DNA of 38,859 nucleotides from JAGXQV01 sp964527565 (GCA_964527565.1 CAZGOY010000032.1:1-38859); one strand, 5' to 3'; shown: positions 7,616 through 15,735, numbered from the stretch's first letter. A program made the numbers and translations. The notes: a model not told the origin generated them from the sequence alone.

Positions 7616-9761
7616 GGATGGCGTCCTGCCAGCTTTGCCTCCGGTACAGGGTGATGCCGTTGCCAAAGCGCGGCAGGGCGTCGATGATGCCGGGGAAGGT
7701 TTCTTCCGTGTGGTAGTCGAGGATTTCGTGGATCGCCACCGGCTGGGTCTTGCCCTTGACCTGCACCAGGTCGATTTCGCGGCTGCGGTAGGTGCCCCGG
7801 AGTTTCCGCCAGGTGAATTCGCTTGCCAGGATGCGCGTGCCGTACTGCTTGCAGGCGGATTCCAGGCGCGAGGCGAGATTGACGCCGTCGCCGATGATGG
7901 TGAAGTCCATGCGCTTCTTGGAGCCGATATTCCCTGACACCACCGTGTCGGTGTTGAGACCCACGCCGATGTCCAGGGGCGGCTTGCCTTCCGAAATGCG
8001 TGACTGGTTCCAGGCAAACAGCGCGCGGATCATGGCGATGGCGGCACGCACCGCGCGGTCCTCGTCGTCGTCGTGAGCGACCGGGATGCCAAAGGCGGCC
8101 ATGATGGCGTCGCCGATGAATTTGTCGAGCATCCCTTCTTCTTTCTGGATGCAATCGACCATCAGGGTGAAATATTCGTTGAGCAGGGATACTGTGGCCT
8201 GCGCGCCGAGTTGTTCGGTCAGCGTGGTGAAGCCGCGCACGTCGGAAAACATTACGGTACACGCCACGCTCTGGCCGCCGAGGATTTCCGCGCCGCTCGC
8301 CACCAGGCGGTCGGCAATGCCGGGGTCCATGTAGCGCGACATGGTGGATTTCAGGCGTTTCTCGCTGCTGATGTCCTCGATCACCAGCATCGATCCCATG
8401 CGCTTGCCGTCGGCGTTCTGCAGCGGCAGTACGGTCAGGTTGACGGAAAGCTTTTCTCCCGCCGCTTCCAGTCCGGCGTCCATGCTGATTTCCGCTTGCC
8501 GGGTTTCGGCCACGCGCTGCAATTTTTCCAGCACCCATTGATTGGCGCCGCCGAAGAATTCGCGTGCCGCCTGGCCGACGATCTGCGCTTCGCTCACCTT
8601 GAACAGGTGCAGCCCGGCGGCGTTGCAGGTGGCGATGTTTTCCGCCTCGTCCAGGGTGATGAGGCCGTTGGACATGGATTCCAGCATCGCCTCGTTGTAG
8701 TTCTTCATGTTCTGCACGTCGGCGAACAGCTTGGCGTTTTCCAGGGCGATCGACACCTGCGCGGTGAAGGCCCGCAGGCGCGCCTCGTCCTCGTTGGTGA
8801 AGGGGCCGCCGCGCTTGTTGAGCACCTGCGTCACGCCGATGACCTTGCCCGCTTTGTTGACCACCGGCACGCACAGGATGGAGCGGGTGAAAAAGCCGGT
8901 TTTCCGGTCGAACGCCGGGTTGAAGCGCAGGTCGGCGTAGGCGTAGGGAATGTTGATGGTCTTGCCCGAGGTGAACACCGCCCCGGCGATGCCCAGATGA
9001 TTGGGCAGGCGCAGTTGCATGGCTTCCAGCCCCTGTCCCACTTCCGACCACAATTCATTTTTCTTCTCGTCGTTGAGAAACAGGGTGGAGCGTTCGGCGT
9101 TCAACATGCGCGTGGCCTCGCCCATCACCTTTTGCAGCAGCGAACCGAGCTTGATGTCGGCAGTGGCTTCCGACACTACGTTGATGAATTCCATCTCCTG
9201 GGCGCGCACGCGCTGCATGCGTTCGATGAATTGCGCGCTTTGCAGCGCCAGCGTGCCCTGGCTGGTCATGGCTTCGAAGAGCGCCAGATCGGCTTTGCTG
9301 AAATGGCCTTTCCGGCGGTTCAGGCTTTGCGCAGCCCCGATGATTTCGCCCTTTGCGGTGCGGATCGGCACGCACAGGATGTTGCGCGTGACGAAACCGG
9401 TCTGTTCATCGACGCTGCGGTTGAAGCGCGGGTCGGCGTAGGCGTCGGGAATGATCAGCCCTTCCCCGGTGGTGAAGACGTAGCCCGCGATGCCGCTGGT
9501 GTTAAGGATGCGGATCTCGCGCTGGATGTTGCCCTGCGCCATGCGCGAATAGAGTTCGCCGGTATCGGGATCGTTGAGGAACAGGGTGCTGCGCTCGGTG
9601 CCGAGTTCATTGGTGGTGATTTCCACCAGAGTATGGAGAATGCCGTCCAGCGACTCCTGCGCCGCGATGCGCCGGGAGATGTCGAGCAGCAGGGTGGCCT
9701 CGCGCAGTTGGCGCTTCTGCGCGGCCAGGGCACCGGATGAAGGGATGTTTGCCGACGCCAT
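7482..9761 (-). CDS. class III adenylate cyclase with two GAF domains and a PAS domain
   Basis: This is a 759-residue signalling enzyme predicted to make cAMP from ATP. Domains in order: a short helical lead, GAF1 (about residues 30-180, FLNDPDTGELYSRMAQG), GAF2 (about 205-345, a near repeat of GAF1), PAS (about 355-470, ending MLVIEDIS), the CYCc catalytic domain (about 495-680) and a C-terminal tail. The catalytic domain shows metal-binding Asp in VMFSDVRGFTTL and in DKFIGDAIMAAFG. The Lys of DKFIGD and the Thr of DFTIIGDGVNLASRLE fit adenine recognition, and the Arg of NLASR fits transition-state stabilisation. It is soluble by sequence. It ends a run of four closely packed minus-strand genes (NfeD, SPFH, coiled coil, cyclase), only 3 bases after the coiled-coil gene. 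What the GAF domains bind is unknown. Its last 136 bp are repeated at 3263-3398. Confidence 0.9.
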   Translation of the reverse strand: MASANIPSSGALAAQKRQLREATLLLDISRRIAAQESLDGILHTLVEITTNELGTERSTLFLNDPDTGELYSRMAQGNIQREIRILNTSGIAGYVFTTGEGLIIPDAYADPRFNRSVDEQTGFVTRNILCVPIRTAKGEIIGAAQSLNRRKGHFSKADLALFEAMTSQGTLALQSAQFIERMQRVRAQEMEFINVVSEATADIKLGSLLQKVMGEATRMLNAERSTLFLNDEKKNELWSEVGQGLEAMQLRLPNHLGIAGAVFTSGKTINIPYAYADLRFNPAFDRKTGFFTRSILCVPVVNKAGKVIGVTQVLNKRGGPFTNEDEARLRAFTAQVSIALENAKLFADVQNMKNYNEAMLESMSNGLITLDEAENIATCNAAGLHLFKVSEAQIVGQAAREFFGGANQWVLEKLQRVAETRQAEISMDAGLEAAGEKLSVNLTVLPLQNADGKRMGSMLVIEDISSEKRLKSTMSRYMDPGIADRLVASGAEILGGQSVACTVMFSDVRGFTTLTEQLGAQATVSLLNEYFTLMVDCIQKEEGMLDKFIGDAIMAAFGIPVAHDDDEDRAVRAAIAMIRALFAWNQSRISEGKPPLDIGVGLNTDTVVSGNIGSKKRMDFTIIGDGVNLASRLESACKQYGTRILASEFTWRKLRGTYRSREIDLVQVKGKTQPVAIHEILDYHTEETFPGIIDALPRFGNGITLYRRQSWQDAIREFEAVLACHPADKPSQLYVERCRHFMETPPPPDWNGVWVMESK

Positions 9762-9764
9762 GCC

Positions 9765-10211
9765 TTATCCTGCCATGCCCGCCGGGGCTTCCATCCGTTC
9801 GCGCATGGCCTGTATGGTGGCCTTCAGTTGCGCGATTTCGCCGCTCGCCGCCTGGCGTTCGGCCTGCACCGCGTTCTCCCTTTCCAGTCGCGCCAGTTCC
9901 AGTTGCTCGCGCAGGGCCGCGGCAGTGGCTTTTAATTGCGCGATGTCATCCTGGGCGAGCGCTGCGGCCTTCTGCACGGCGCTTTCCCGCTCGATATGCG
10001 CCAGTTCCAGCGCGTCGCGCAGGGCGGCAGCGGTGGCCTTGAGCTGGGCGATTTCCTGGCTGGCAGCGGAAATGGCCGCCTGGACGGCGTTTTCCTGGCC
10101 TGCCTGTTTCAGCTCCAGTTCGGCGCGCAACGCCTGCACGGCATTGCGCAGTTCGCGGATTTCGGCGTGGGCGAGCGCCAGTTCGCCGTCCTGCTGCGGG
10201 TCACCGCTCAC
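9765..10211 (-). CDS. repetitive coiled-coil protein
   Basis: This is a 148-residue, highly charged, Ala/Glu/Leu-rich protein with no signal peptide. It consists of about three 36-residue repeats (residues 40-75, 76-111, 112-142), each beginning E(N/S)AVQ and containing IAQLKAT followed by an ALR or AMR helix. Heptad spacing predicts a continuous coiled coil. It starts with GTG at 10211, overlapping the stop of the SPFH gene (GTGA), and ends 3 bases before the cyclase. Translational coupling suggests it links or scaffolds the SPFH protein and the cyclase, which is inference. No known family was recognised, and repeat number may vary between strains. Confidence 0.7.
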   Translation of the reverse strand: MSGDPQQDGELALAHAEIRELRNAVQALRAELELKQAGQENAVQAAISAASQEIAQLKATAAALRDALELAHIERESAVQKAAALAQDDIAQLKATAAALREQLELARLERENAVQAERQAASGEIAQLKATIQAMRERMEAPAGMAG

Positions 10212-11116
10212 GGCTTGTGCTGTTTCATGATGCTCATCGCCGCCGCCACCATGCTGCCCATCTCGCTGAGGTTGCCGGGCAGGATCAGGGTGTTGCCTTC
10301 CTTGGCGACGCCGGCGAAGGCCTCAACGTATTTTTCCGCTACTTTCAGGTTCACGGCATCCATGCCGCCTGGTGCCTGGATCGATTCGGCGATCTTGCGG
10401 ATGGCCTCGGCGCTGGCTTCGGCCACCGCCATGATGGCCGCCGCCTCGCCCTGCGCCTGGTTGATGGCGGCCTGGCGTTCGCCTTCCGAACGCTGGATGG
10501 AAGCCTCGCGTTCGCCGGTGGCGATGTTGATCTGCTCCTGCTTGCGGCCTTCGGACGCGGCGATCAGCGCGCGCTTTTCGCGCTCGGCGGTGATCTGCGC
10601 CTGCATGGCGTGGAGGATGTCCTTGGGCGGCGTCAGATCCTTGATTTCATAGCGCAGCACCTTTACCCCCCAATTGGCGGCGGCTTCGTCGAGCGCAGCC
10701 ACCACGGCGCGATTGATGTCGTCGCGTTCCTCGAAGGTCTTGTCCAGCTCCATCTTGCCGATGACTGAACGCAGCGTGGTCTGAGCCAACTGGGTGATGG
10801 CCATGACGTAATCGCTGGCGCCGTAGGAGGCCAGACGCGGATCAGTGACCTGAAAATAGAGGATGCCATCCACCTGTAACTGGGTATTGTCCTTGGTGAT
10901 GCACACCTGGCTGGGCACATCCAGCGGGATTTCCTTGAGCAGGTGTTTGTAGGCGACGCGGTCGATGAAGGGGACGACGATATTCAGCCCCGGCGAGAGC
11001 GAGGCGTGAAAGCGTCCCAGGCGCTCCACCACCCAGGCATGCTGCTGGGGAACGACCTTGACCGCCTTGGCGACGAAAATAACGGCGGCGATGAGAATGA
11101 ACAGTGCGATTTCCAT
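10208..11116 (-). CDS. SPFH/stomatin-family membrane protein (QmcA/paraslipin-like)
   Basis: The 302-residue protein has one N-terminal membrane segment (MEIALFILIAAVIFVAKAVK). The SPFH/band 7 domain follows: VVPQQHAWVVERLGRFH, GLNIVVPFIDRV, then DPRLASYGASDYVMAITQLA. The long Ala/Glu-rich helix typical of stomatins includes EREKRALIAASEGRKQEQIN. Such proteins form large rings or microdomains in the membrane and often pair with an NfeD partner, which is exactly the gene immediately upstream. The start at 11116 was chosen because a ribosome site (AAGAGGAA) precedes it and the membrane segment begins there; an open frame continues upstream without family similarity. The coupling to a coiled-coil protein and a cyclase is unusual. 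Confidence 0.9.
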   Translation of the reverse strand: MEIALFILIAAVIFVAKAVKVVPQQHAWVVERLGRFHASLSPGLNIVVPFIDRVAYKHLLKEIPLDVPSQVCITKDNTQLQVDGILYFQVTDPRLASYGASDYVMAITQLAQTTLRSVIGKMELDKTFEERDDINRAVVAALDEAAANWGVKVLRYEIKDLTPPKDILHAMQAQITAEREKRALIAASEGRKQEQINIATGEREASIQRSEGERQAAINQAQGEAAAIMAVAEASAEAIRKIAESIQAPGGMDAVNLKVAEKYVEAFAGVAKEGNTLILPGNLSEMGSMVAAAMSIMKQHKP

Positions 11117-11118
11117 GA

Positions 11119-11547
11119 TTATTCCTCTTGTGAAGGTTTGTGGTGCGAGAGTATCAGCGTGGCGCCGTGTAGCGCCTTGATGTACAGCGTGGCTTCGTGT
11201 GGCGTGGCGGCGGATTCGGCCTGCGCGTCCCACTCCGCGCCACGGTAATGCACTCGTGCCGTGCCGTCTTCGCGCCAGGTGAGTACCTGCACCGGCTGGC
11301 CGATGTCGAGGTTCTGCTGCGCTTCTGTCGTGGCGCGTCCGCGGCGTGTCCTGCGCAGCAGCGCGGTGCCGGTAACCCCGGCCAGCGCGGCCAGGGTCAG
11401 TTGCAGGGGAAGGTCCAGCCCGGCGAGCGCCGCCAGCCCGCCGATGCCCAGCGCCACCGCCAGCACCAGCAGGTAAAAGGTGCCGCTGACCATTTCCAGG
11501 CCGAGCAGCACCAGCCCCGCCAGAAACCAGTAGATGTAAGGTGCCAT
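11119..11547 (-). CDS. NfeD-family membrane protein (short form)
   Basis: The 142-residue partner of SPFH proteins has hydrophobic segments at about residues 5-24, 25-42 and 45-62. A soluble OB-fold-like C-terminal domain follows from about residue 80 (NLDIGQPVQVLTWREDGTAR, then VHYRGAEWDAQ). The W-R-E-D-G-T-A-R-V-H-Y-R-G-A-E-W series is characteristic of the short NfeD/YbbK type, which lacks the ClpP-like protease domain. It is the first gene of the four-gene run, and its stop is 2 bases from the SPFH start. Confidence 0.88.
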   Translation of the reverse strand: MAPYIYWFLAGLVLLGLEMVSGTFYLLVLAVALGIGGLAALAGLDLPLQLTLAALAGVTGTALLRRTRRGRATTEAQQNLDIGQPVQVLTWREDGTARVHYRGAEWDAQAESAATPHEATLYIKALHGATLILSHHKPSQEE

Positions 11548-11630
11548 GCTTTATTCTCCGCGCAACGGCGAATGATCTGCCAGAAGGCGTTGATTATGGC
11601 GGCTATGGGCTTAACCCTCAACCCTGCCGT

Positions 11631-12674
11631 TCAATTCCCGCCGACGGGTTCCTGCCGTTCGATCAGCATGGCGTCGCCGTAGCTGAAAAAACGGTAGCGG
11701 TTTTCCACCGCGTGGCGGTAGGCGCGGCGGATATTTTCCGTTCCGGCGAAGGCCGACACCAGCATCAGCAGGGTGGAGCGCGGCAGGTGGAAATTGGTGA
11801 GCAGGCGTTCGACCACGCGGAAGCGGTAACCGGGGGTGATGAAAATGTCGGTTTCGCCCTGCCCGGCGCGCAGTTCGCCGCCGCCGGCCGCCGCCTCCAG
11901 CGCGCGCAGAGAGGTGGTGCCCACCGCCATCACGCGCCCGCCAACGGCTCTGGCCTGCTTGACGGCATCGACTGTTTCCTGCGGCACCGTATAGCATTCG
12001 CTGTGCATGCGGTGTTCGGCGATGTGTTCCACGCGCACCGGCTGAAACGTGCCGGCGCCAACGTGCAGGGTGACGCGCGCGGAAGACACGCCCATTTGCG
12101 CCAGCCTGTCGAGCATGGGCTGGTCGAAATGCAGCCCCGCCGTGGGTGCGGCCACCGCGCCGGGATGGCGCGCATAGACCGTCTGGTAGCGCGATTCGTC
12201 GTGCGCGTCCGGCGCGTGGTCGATGTAGGGGGGCAGCGGCAGTCTGCCGTGGCGCTCCAGCAGTTCGAACACCGTTTCCGGGTTTTCAAAGCGCAGGCGG
12301 TAGAGATCGTCCTGCCGTTCTTCCACCACGGCATGAATCGCTTCCGCCAGCAGCAGGCGCGAGCCGGGCTTGGGCGCGTGGCTGGCGCGGATGAAGACCA
12401 GCGCCTCACGCTCGCCCAGCACCCGCTCCACCAGCGCCTCGATTTTGCCGCCGCTGTCCTTCACGCCGAACAGGCGCGCCTTGATGACGCGCGTATCGTT
12501 GAAAACCAGCAGGTCGCCGGCGCGCAGGTGTTGCGGCAGCTCGCAAAACAGCGTGTCGCGCAAGGCGCCGTCGCTGCCGTCCAGATGCAGCAGGCGGCTG
12601 GCGGCGCGCTCCGGCGCGGGGAGCTGGGCGATCAGTTCTGGGGGAAGATCGAAATCGAAATCGTCGGTACGCAT
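11631..12674 (-). CDS. queA: S-adenosylmethionine:tRNA ribosyltransferase-isomerase
   Basis: QueA transfers and isomerises the ribosyl group of SAM onto 7-aminomethyl-7-deazaguanine in tRNA, the penultimate step of queuosine synthesis. The 347-residue length is normal. Family landmarks are MRTDDFDFDLPPELIAQ at the N-terminus, GDLLVFNDTRVIKARLFG, SGGKIEALVER, AAPTAGLHF and YRFRVVERLLTNFHLPRSTL near the end. The start at 12674 matches the family N-terminus; a start at 12686 is possible, and the frame runs on into tRNA-Leu antisense, which is not coding. It stands alone here: tgt, yajC and secD, its common neighbours, are absent. It is divergent from tRNA-Leu. Confidence 0.95.
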   Translation of the reverse strand: MRTDDFDFDLPPELIAQLPAPERAASRLLHLDGSDGALRDTLFCELPQHLRAGDLLVFNDTRVIKARLFGVKDSGGKIEALVERVLGEREALVFIRASHAPKPGSRLLLAEAIHAVVEERQDDLYRLRFENPETVFELLERHGRLPLPPYIDHAPDAHDESRYQTVYARHPGAVAAPTAGLHFDQPMLDRLAQMGVSSARVTLHVGAGTFQPVRVEHIAEHRMHSECYTVPQETVDAVKQARAVGGRVMAVGTTSLRALEAAAGGGELRAGQGETDIFITPGYRFRVVERLLTNFHLPRSTLLMLVSAFAGTENIRRAYRHAVENRYRFFSYGDAMLIERQEPVGGN

Positions 12675-12745
12675 GAGAGGCGCCATGATAACCGCTGTAG
12701 TGCTTGCCGCAAACCGTGTTTTAGGGAATAATCCGCACTCCCCGT

Positions 12746-12832
12746 GCCGGGATGGCGGAACTGGTAGACGCACGGGACTCAAAATCCCGCGCCAGCAATG
12801 GCGTGCCGGTTCGATTCCGGCTCCCGGCACCA
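12746..12832 (+). tRNA. tRNA-Leu (anticodon CAA)
   Basis: The gene folds as a class II tRNA. The acceptor GCCGGGA pairs with TCCCGGC, the anticodon stem CGGGA/TCCCG holds loop CTCAAAA (anticodon CAA), there is a long variable arm, and the T-arm contains GGTTCGATTCC. CCA is encoded (12830-12832). Confidence 0.95.
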
Positions 12833-12838
12833 ATAAAT

Positions 12839-12861
12839 ACCGGCCTTCTGGCCGGTTTTTT
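12839..12861 (+). terminator. intrinsic terminator of tRNA-Leu
   Basis: The arms ACCGGCC and GGCCGGT (7 bp) flank a TTCT loop and are followed at once by a run of Ts. Confidence 0.85.
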
Positions 12862-12893
12862 ATTTCTCGGTCTTTCTGCGTTTTTTCTCTGTT

Positions 12894-12913
12894 TGGCACA
12901 GTTCACTGTGCCA
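12894..12913 (-). terminator. hairpin downstream of the dra operon, possible terminator
   Basis: The arms TGGCACAG and CTGTGCCA form an 8-bp stem with a 4-base loop, 67 bases after the end of the minus-strand ferredoxin gene. There is no good T-run on that strand, so its role in termination is uncertain. Confidence 0.4.
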
Positions 12914-12979
12914 GAGCCTCAGCTAATCTTACGGAGTCGTTCCCCTTGTTGCAGTAATGACAGCGCTCGACTGTCGTCT

Positions 12980-13303
12980 TCACCAGATGTCCGCCGGCAC
13001 CTTTAGGCGTTCCACCGGCTGGTCGCCCAGCAGGTGTTCCTCGATGATGGCCTTCACATCCTGGCGCGTGACTTTTCCGTACATGATTCCTTCCGGGTAG
13101 ACCAGCACGCTGGGGCCGTTGCCGCACGGACCGATGCAGCCGGTGAAAGTCAGCGCGTAGTCGCGGTGCAGGTCGCGTTGCTGGAATTCAAGCATGAATT
13201 CGTCGGTGATCTCGCCACAGTTGTTTTGCTGGCAGGAGCCGCGCGGATGGCCGGGGCCACGGTTCTGGGTACAGACGAAGACGTGTTTTCTAGGTTTGGG
13301 CAT
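12980..13303 (-). CDS. thioredoxin-like [2Fe-2S] ferredoxin, last gene of the dra operon
   Basis: The 107-residue protein belongs to the thioredoxin-fold [2Fe-2S] ferredoxins. Candidate cluster cysteines are in VFVCTQNRG, GSCQQNNCGE and TGCIGPCGNGP; the last is the family's diagnostic motif. It is cytoplasmic, with no signal peptide. The start at 13303 has an AGGA site and gives the family's usual MPKPRKHVFVC N-terminus. It lies 17 bases after draG, so it is probably co-transcribed with draT-draG under nitrogen control. It may donate or sense electrons in nitrogenase regulation. That role is inferred from position. Confidence 0.85.
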   Translation of the reverse strand: MPKPRKHVFVCTQNRGPGHPRGSCQQNNCGEITDEFMLEFQQRDLHRDYALTFTGCIGPCGNGPSVLVYPEGIMYGKVTRQDVKAIIEEHLLGDQPVERLKVPADIW

Positions 13304-13320
13304 GGCTTATTCCTGGCAAG

Positions 13321-14214
13321 TTAAGGTTGATTTTGCATGCATGGCGAAAGCGCCAGCAATGCCGTGGTCTGGTGACGGATTTTTTCGACGGTTTCGGGAT
13401 AGAGCTTGTCCAGCCAGCGTTTCGGGATGGCTTGCGCGCCGTATAGCGCACCGGCCAGCATGCCGGCCAGTGCGCCGGTGGTGTCGGCGTCCTCGCCGCG
13501 ATTGACGGTTTCGACCAGGCAATCCTCGAAATTGTCGGTAAAGAAAAAGTGATACAGCACGGTTTGCACGGTATCCACGATGTAGCCCGAGGCGCGCTTG
13601 GGGTAAGGGTCGAACTTGAACTGGCGGTGCGCTTCGACCAGGCGGCTGGCGTGCGGGCGGCACTCCTTCACTCCGCCGCCGAGGATCAGGGTTTGCGCCA
13701 TGCGCCCCAGCGTCAGCGTGCCGACATCGGAAAATTCGTGATGATGGGTGATGTGCGCTTGCTCCAGCGTGCACTGCTCGAAGGCGTTGATGTCGCCCAG
13801 CGTATACAGTGCCACCGGGAGGTTGCGCATGGCCGCGCCGTTGCCGCCGTCGGTGTCGGACAAAGGCGTGGTCAGCGTACCTTGCAGCATGTAGCGGCGG
13901 ATGCCGCGCCGGCAGGTGGCGCCGACGTCCACCGGTTTGGATTTGAGCCAGGCGGAGAAGGCGTCGGCAATGGCGACCAGATTCCAGCCGCCGCTGTCGA
14001 GGATTGCCTGTCCCAGGTACAGCGACATCTCGGTATCGTCGGTCACCTGGCCGGGCTTGAGGCGCAGCCAGCCGCCGCCGCTGATGTCCTTGTGGATGCC
14101 GAATTGCGCCTTGATTTCACGCGCGGTGAGGAACTCCACCGTGGCGCCCAGGGCGTCGCCCACGGCAAGGCCGAGGTAGGCGCCCAGTGCGCGGTCGTGG
14201 AGGGAAGCCATCAT
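13321..14214 (-). CDS. draG: ADP-ribosyl-[dinitrogen reductase] glycohydrolase
   Basis: DraG removes ADP-ribose from the modified arginine of NifH and reactivates nitrogenase. The product has about 297 residues. The dinuclear metal site is visible as the aspartates of QVTDDTEMSLYLGQ (about residue 60) and of NRGEDADTTGALAG (about residue 245). LHDRALGAYLGLAVGDALGA at the N-terminus is typical of ADP-ribosylglycohydrolases. The start is one of two adjacent ATGs (14214 or 14211); the open frame upstream runs antisense into unrelated sequence. It follows draT and an unnamed gene, only 19 bases after the latter. Confidence 0.93.
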   Translation of the reverse strand: MMASLHDRALGAYLGLAVGDALGATVEFLTAREIKAQFGIHKDISGGGWLRLKPGQVTDDTEMSLYLGQAILDSGGWNLVAIADAFSAWLKSKPVDVGATCRRGIRRYMLQGTLTTPLSDTDGGNGAAMRNLPVALYTLGDINAFEQCTLEQAHITHHHEFSDVGTLTLGRMAQTLILGGGVKECRPHASRLVEAHRQFKFDPYPKRASGYIVDTVQTVLYHFFFTDNFEDCLVETVNRGEDADTTGALAGMLAGALYGAQAIPKRWLDKLYPETVEKIRHQTTALLALSPCMQNQP

Positions 14215-14233
14215 CTGCTCTCGGGAGGGCGGC

Positions 14234-14809
14234 TTATACCGGACGATTTTCCGCCACCTTAACCGGCCCCATTTCCGCCACGGCCTGGGTGAAGGAGATG
14301 GCGGGGAATTTGCCGTTGAAAGCCATGGCGGCGTTGACAATGGCGTCGATCTTTTCCTCACCGCTCATTTTCTTGAGATCGCTCTTTTCCAGGTAGAACA
14401 GGTCGAGCAATTCGTTGTACACCGTGGCTTCGTCGAGCGGCAATACGTTGAAGGGAATGCCGTCCATCTCGATACGGTATTTTTTGGAAATGTCCAGGTT
14501 GCCGGCGAACAGGTAGTAGTGGCCGGCGGCGCTCATGTCCTGGCCGAGGCATGCCATGACCAGTTCCAGGTGGGCGAGCGAGGCGACGTGGCAAGAAAAG
14601 AAAGTGATCTTGTCTCCTTCCGTGACGATGATGACCTGGTCGGCCTTGACTTCCGGCGGGCGCTTTTCGCCGGCGAGGGTCGGCGCCAGCTTGAGGGCGA
14701 ATTCGCCGCGAAAGGCAAAGCGTCCAGAGACCTTGGTGGGGCCCTTGACAATGGGGGAGAGCAGGTGCGCTTCCAGCTTGGCCAGCGGGGTGGATGCAAA
14801 GTCGGACAT
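14234..14809 (-). CDS. uncharacterised protein encoded between draT and draG
   Basis: The 191-residue soluble protein starts at 14809 with a strong AGGAG site. It has no signal peptide or membrane segment and only two cysteines (VTFFSCHVASLAHLELV region). Readable stretches are GPTKVSGRFAFRGEFALKL, HYYLFAGNLDISKKYRIEMD, NELLDLFYLEKSDLKKMSGE and, at the end, FTQAVAEMGPVKVAE. I cannot name the family. Its place inside the dra operon, separated from draT by a strong hairpin, points to a part in nitrogenase modification or in adjusting DraT/DraG activity, which is inference. Confidence 0.75.
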   Translation of the reverse strand: MSDFASTPLAKLEAHLLSPIVKGPTKVSGRFAFRGEFALKLAPTLAGEKRPPEVKADQVIIVTEGDKITFFSCHVASLAHLELVMACLGQDMSAAGHYYLFAGNLDISKKYRIEMDGIPFNVLPLDEATVYNELLDLFYLEKSDLKKMSGEEKIDAIVNAAMAFNGKFPAISFTQAVAEMGPVKVAENRPV

Positions 14810-14844
14810 GGGTAACTCCTTTTTGTTGAGGTAATGGGTCATGG

Positions 14845-14879
14845 GTGCCGGATGGAGGAAAAATCCCGCCATCCGGCAC
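14845..14879 (-). repeat. strong intercistronic hairpin after draT
   Basis: A perfect 11-bp inverted repeat (GTGCCGGATGG at 14845-14855 with its complement at 14869-14879) has a 13-base loop. It lies between the draT stop and the next gene and has no T-run. It may stabilise or attenuate the transcript and so set the DraT to DraG ratio. Confidence 0.6.
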
Positions 14880-14889
14880 TCGTCACCGA

Positions 14890-15705
14890 TCACCAGTAAC
14901 CAGCCTTCACCCGGTAATCGCCGCCAATCACCAGGTATTCGCCTTCGCCCTTGAGCGGATTGCGCGCCAGCAGCTCGTTGAAGAACAGAATTTTCACCAG
15001 CGGCACCTGGGCTTCGAGAATGGTGTCGCCGAATTCGTCGGCGCGCAGGCGCTCGGAGGTGAAGGACACCAAATTGTTTTGCTTGACTACTACCGTTCGC
15101 TTGTCGATGCGTTCTATGACCTGGTGTTCGTCGAAATTGTTGACCCCGCGAAACAGCGTGACATGCTTTCTGCCCGGCATCAGCCGGCGCGCCAGCATCC
15201 ACTGGCAGAATTCGTAGAGCAGGTCGAGTTGCAGGCTGATGCTGTTGTTGTGGAAACGGCTCGACATTTTTTCCTCGACATAAGTGATCCACGCGGGTGC
15301 GGGAAAGCGCCGCAACGGCTCCTTGTGAAACGTCGGCAGCAGGCCGAAACGGCTTTCCACCCAGCCCTTGAGTACCGCGCCCTCCGGCCCGTTGGAGTCG
15401 AAACCCCAGCCTTGCAGCAAGCGCAGGTAGCTGGAGCGGAAGCGCCGCTTGGCACCTTCATCGCCTTCCAGTGCAGTGCCGTCCAGCCCGAACAGCAGGT
15501 TCATGTAGTTGCCGAACAACTCGCCGGCTTCAGCGGCGCGCTGCGTGCGTTCCAGCATTTCAAAGAACGGGCGGTTCATCTGGCGCACGCCGTTGATCGC
15601 CAGTTCCTGAGGGTGCTCGTTGAACGCCGTGCTTGCCAGCAGGCCGGTGGGAATTCCCACCAGGTTGGTGCTGTGGTGCTTGGCGACATTCGCAGAGTTA
15701 TTCAT
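14890..15705 (-). CDS. draT: NAD+-dinitrogen-reductase ADP-ribosyltransferase
   Basis: DraT transfers ADP-ribose from NAD+ to the conserved arginine of NifH, switching nitrogenase off when fixed nitrogen appears or energy falls. The 271 residues are the normal length. The R-S-E elements of arginine-specific ADP-ribosyltransferases can be read as the Arg of HVTLFRGVNNF, the Ser of NNLVSFTSERLRA and the Glu of GDTILEAQVPLVK. The start at 15705 (MNNSANVAKHHS) is the only reasonable ATG, yet there is no clear ribosome site and the predicted sigma-54 start point lies only about 5 bases upstream. It is transcribed divergently from nifH. Confidence 0.92.
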   Translation of the reverse strand: MNNSANVAKHHSTNLVGIPTGLLASTAFNEHPQELAINGVRQMNRPFFEMLERTQRAAEAGELFGNYMNLLFGLDGTALEGDEGAKRRFRSSYLRLLQGWGFDSNGPEGAVLKGWVESRFGLLPTFHKEPLRRFPAPAWITYVEEKMSSRFHNNSISLQLDLLYEFCQWMLARRLMPGRKHVTLFRGVNNFDEHQVIERIDKRTVVVKQNNLVSFTSERLRADEFGDTILEAQVPLVKILFFNELLARNPLKGEGEYLVIGGDYRVKAGYW

Positions 15706-15720
15706 GACGGAAGGGGTGAA

Positions 15721-15735
15721 TGCAAAGTTCGTGCC
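15721..15735 (-). promoter_or_regulatory. sigma-54 promoter of the draT operon
   Basis: Read on the minus strand the site is GGCAC-GAACT-TTGCA, matching the -24 GG and -12 GC spacing. It faces draT. The predicted transcript start is near 15710, giving an extremely short leader before the ATG at 15705. Confidence 0.7.

Noticed and set aside
8073..9740. Long plus-strand open frame of 555 codons
   Set aside because: It is antisense to the adenylate cyclase gene, which has clear domains, and is a by-product of GC-rich codon use.
11541..12731. Long plus-strand open frame opposite queA
   Set aside because: It is antisense to a well-conserved queA and has no recognisable motifs.
12894..12913. TGGCACAG stretch as a sigma-54 promoter
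   Set aside because: The -24 half fits, but no GC-containing -12 element lies at the right distance; it is one arm of a hairpin.
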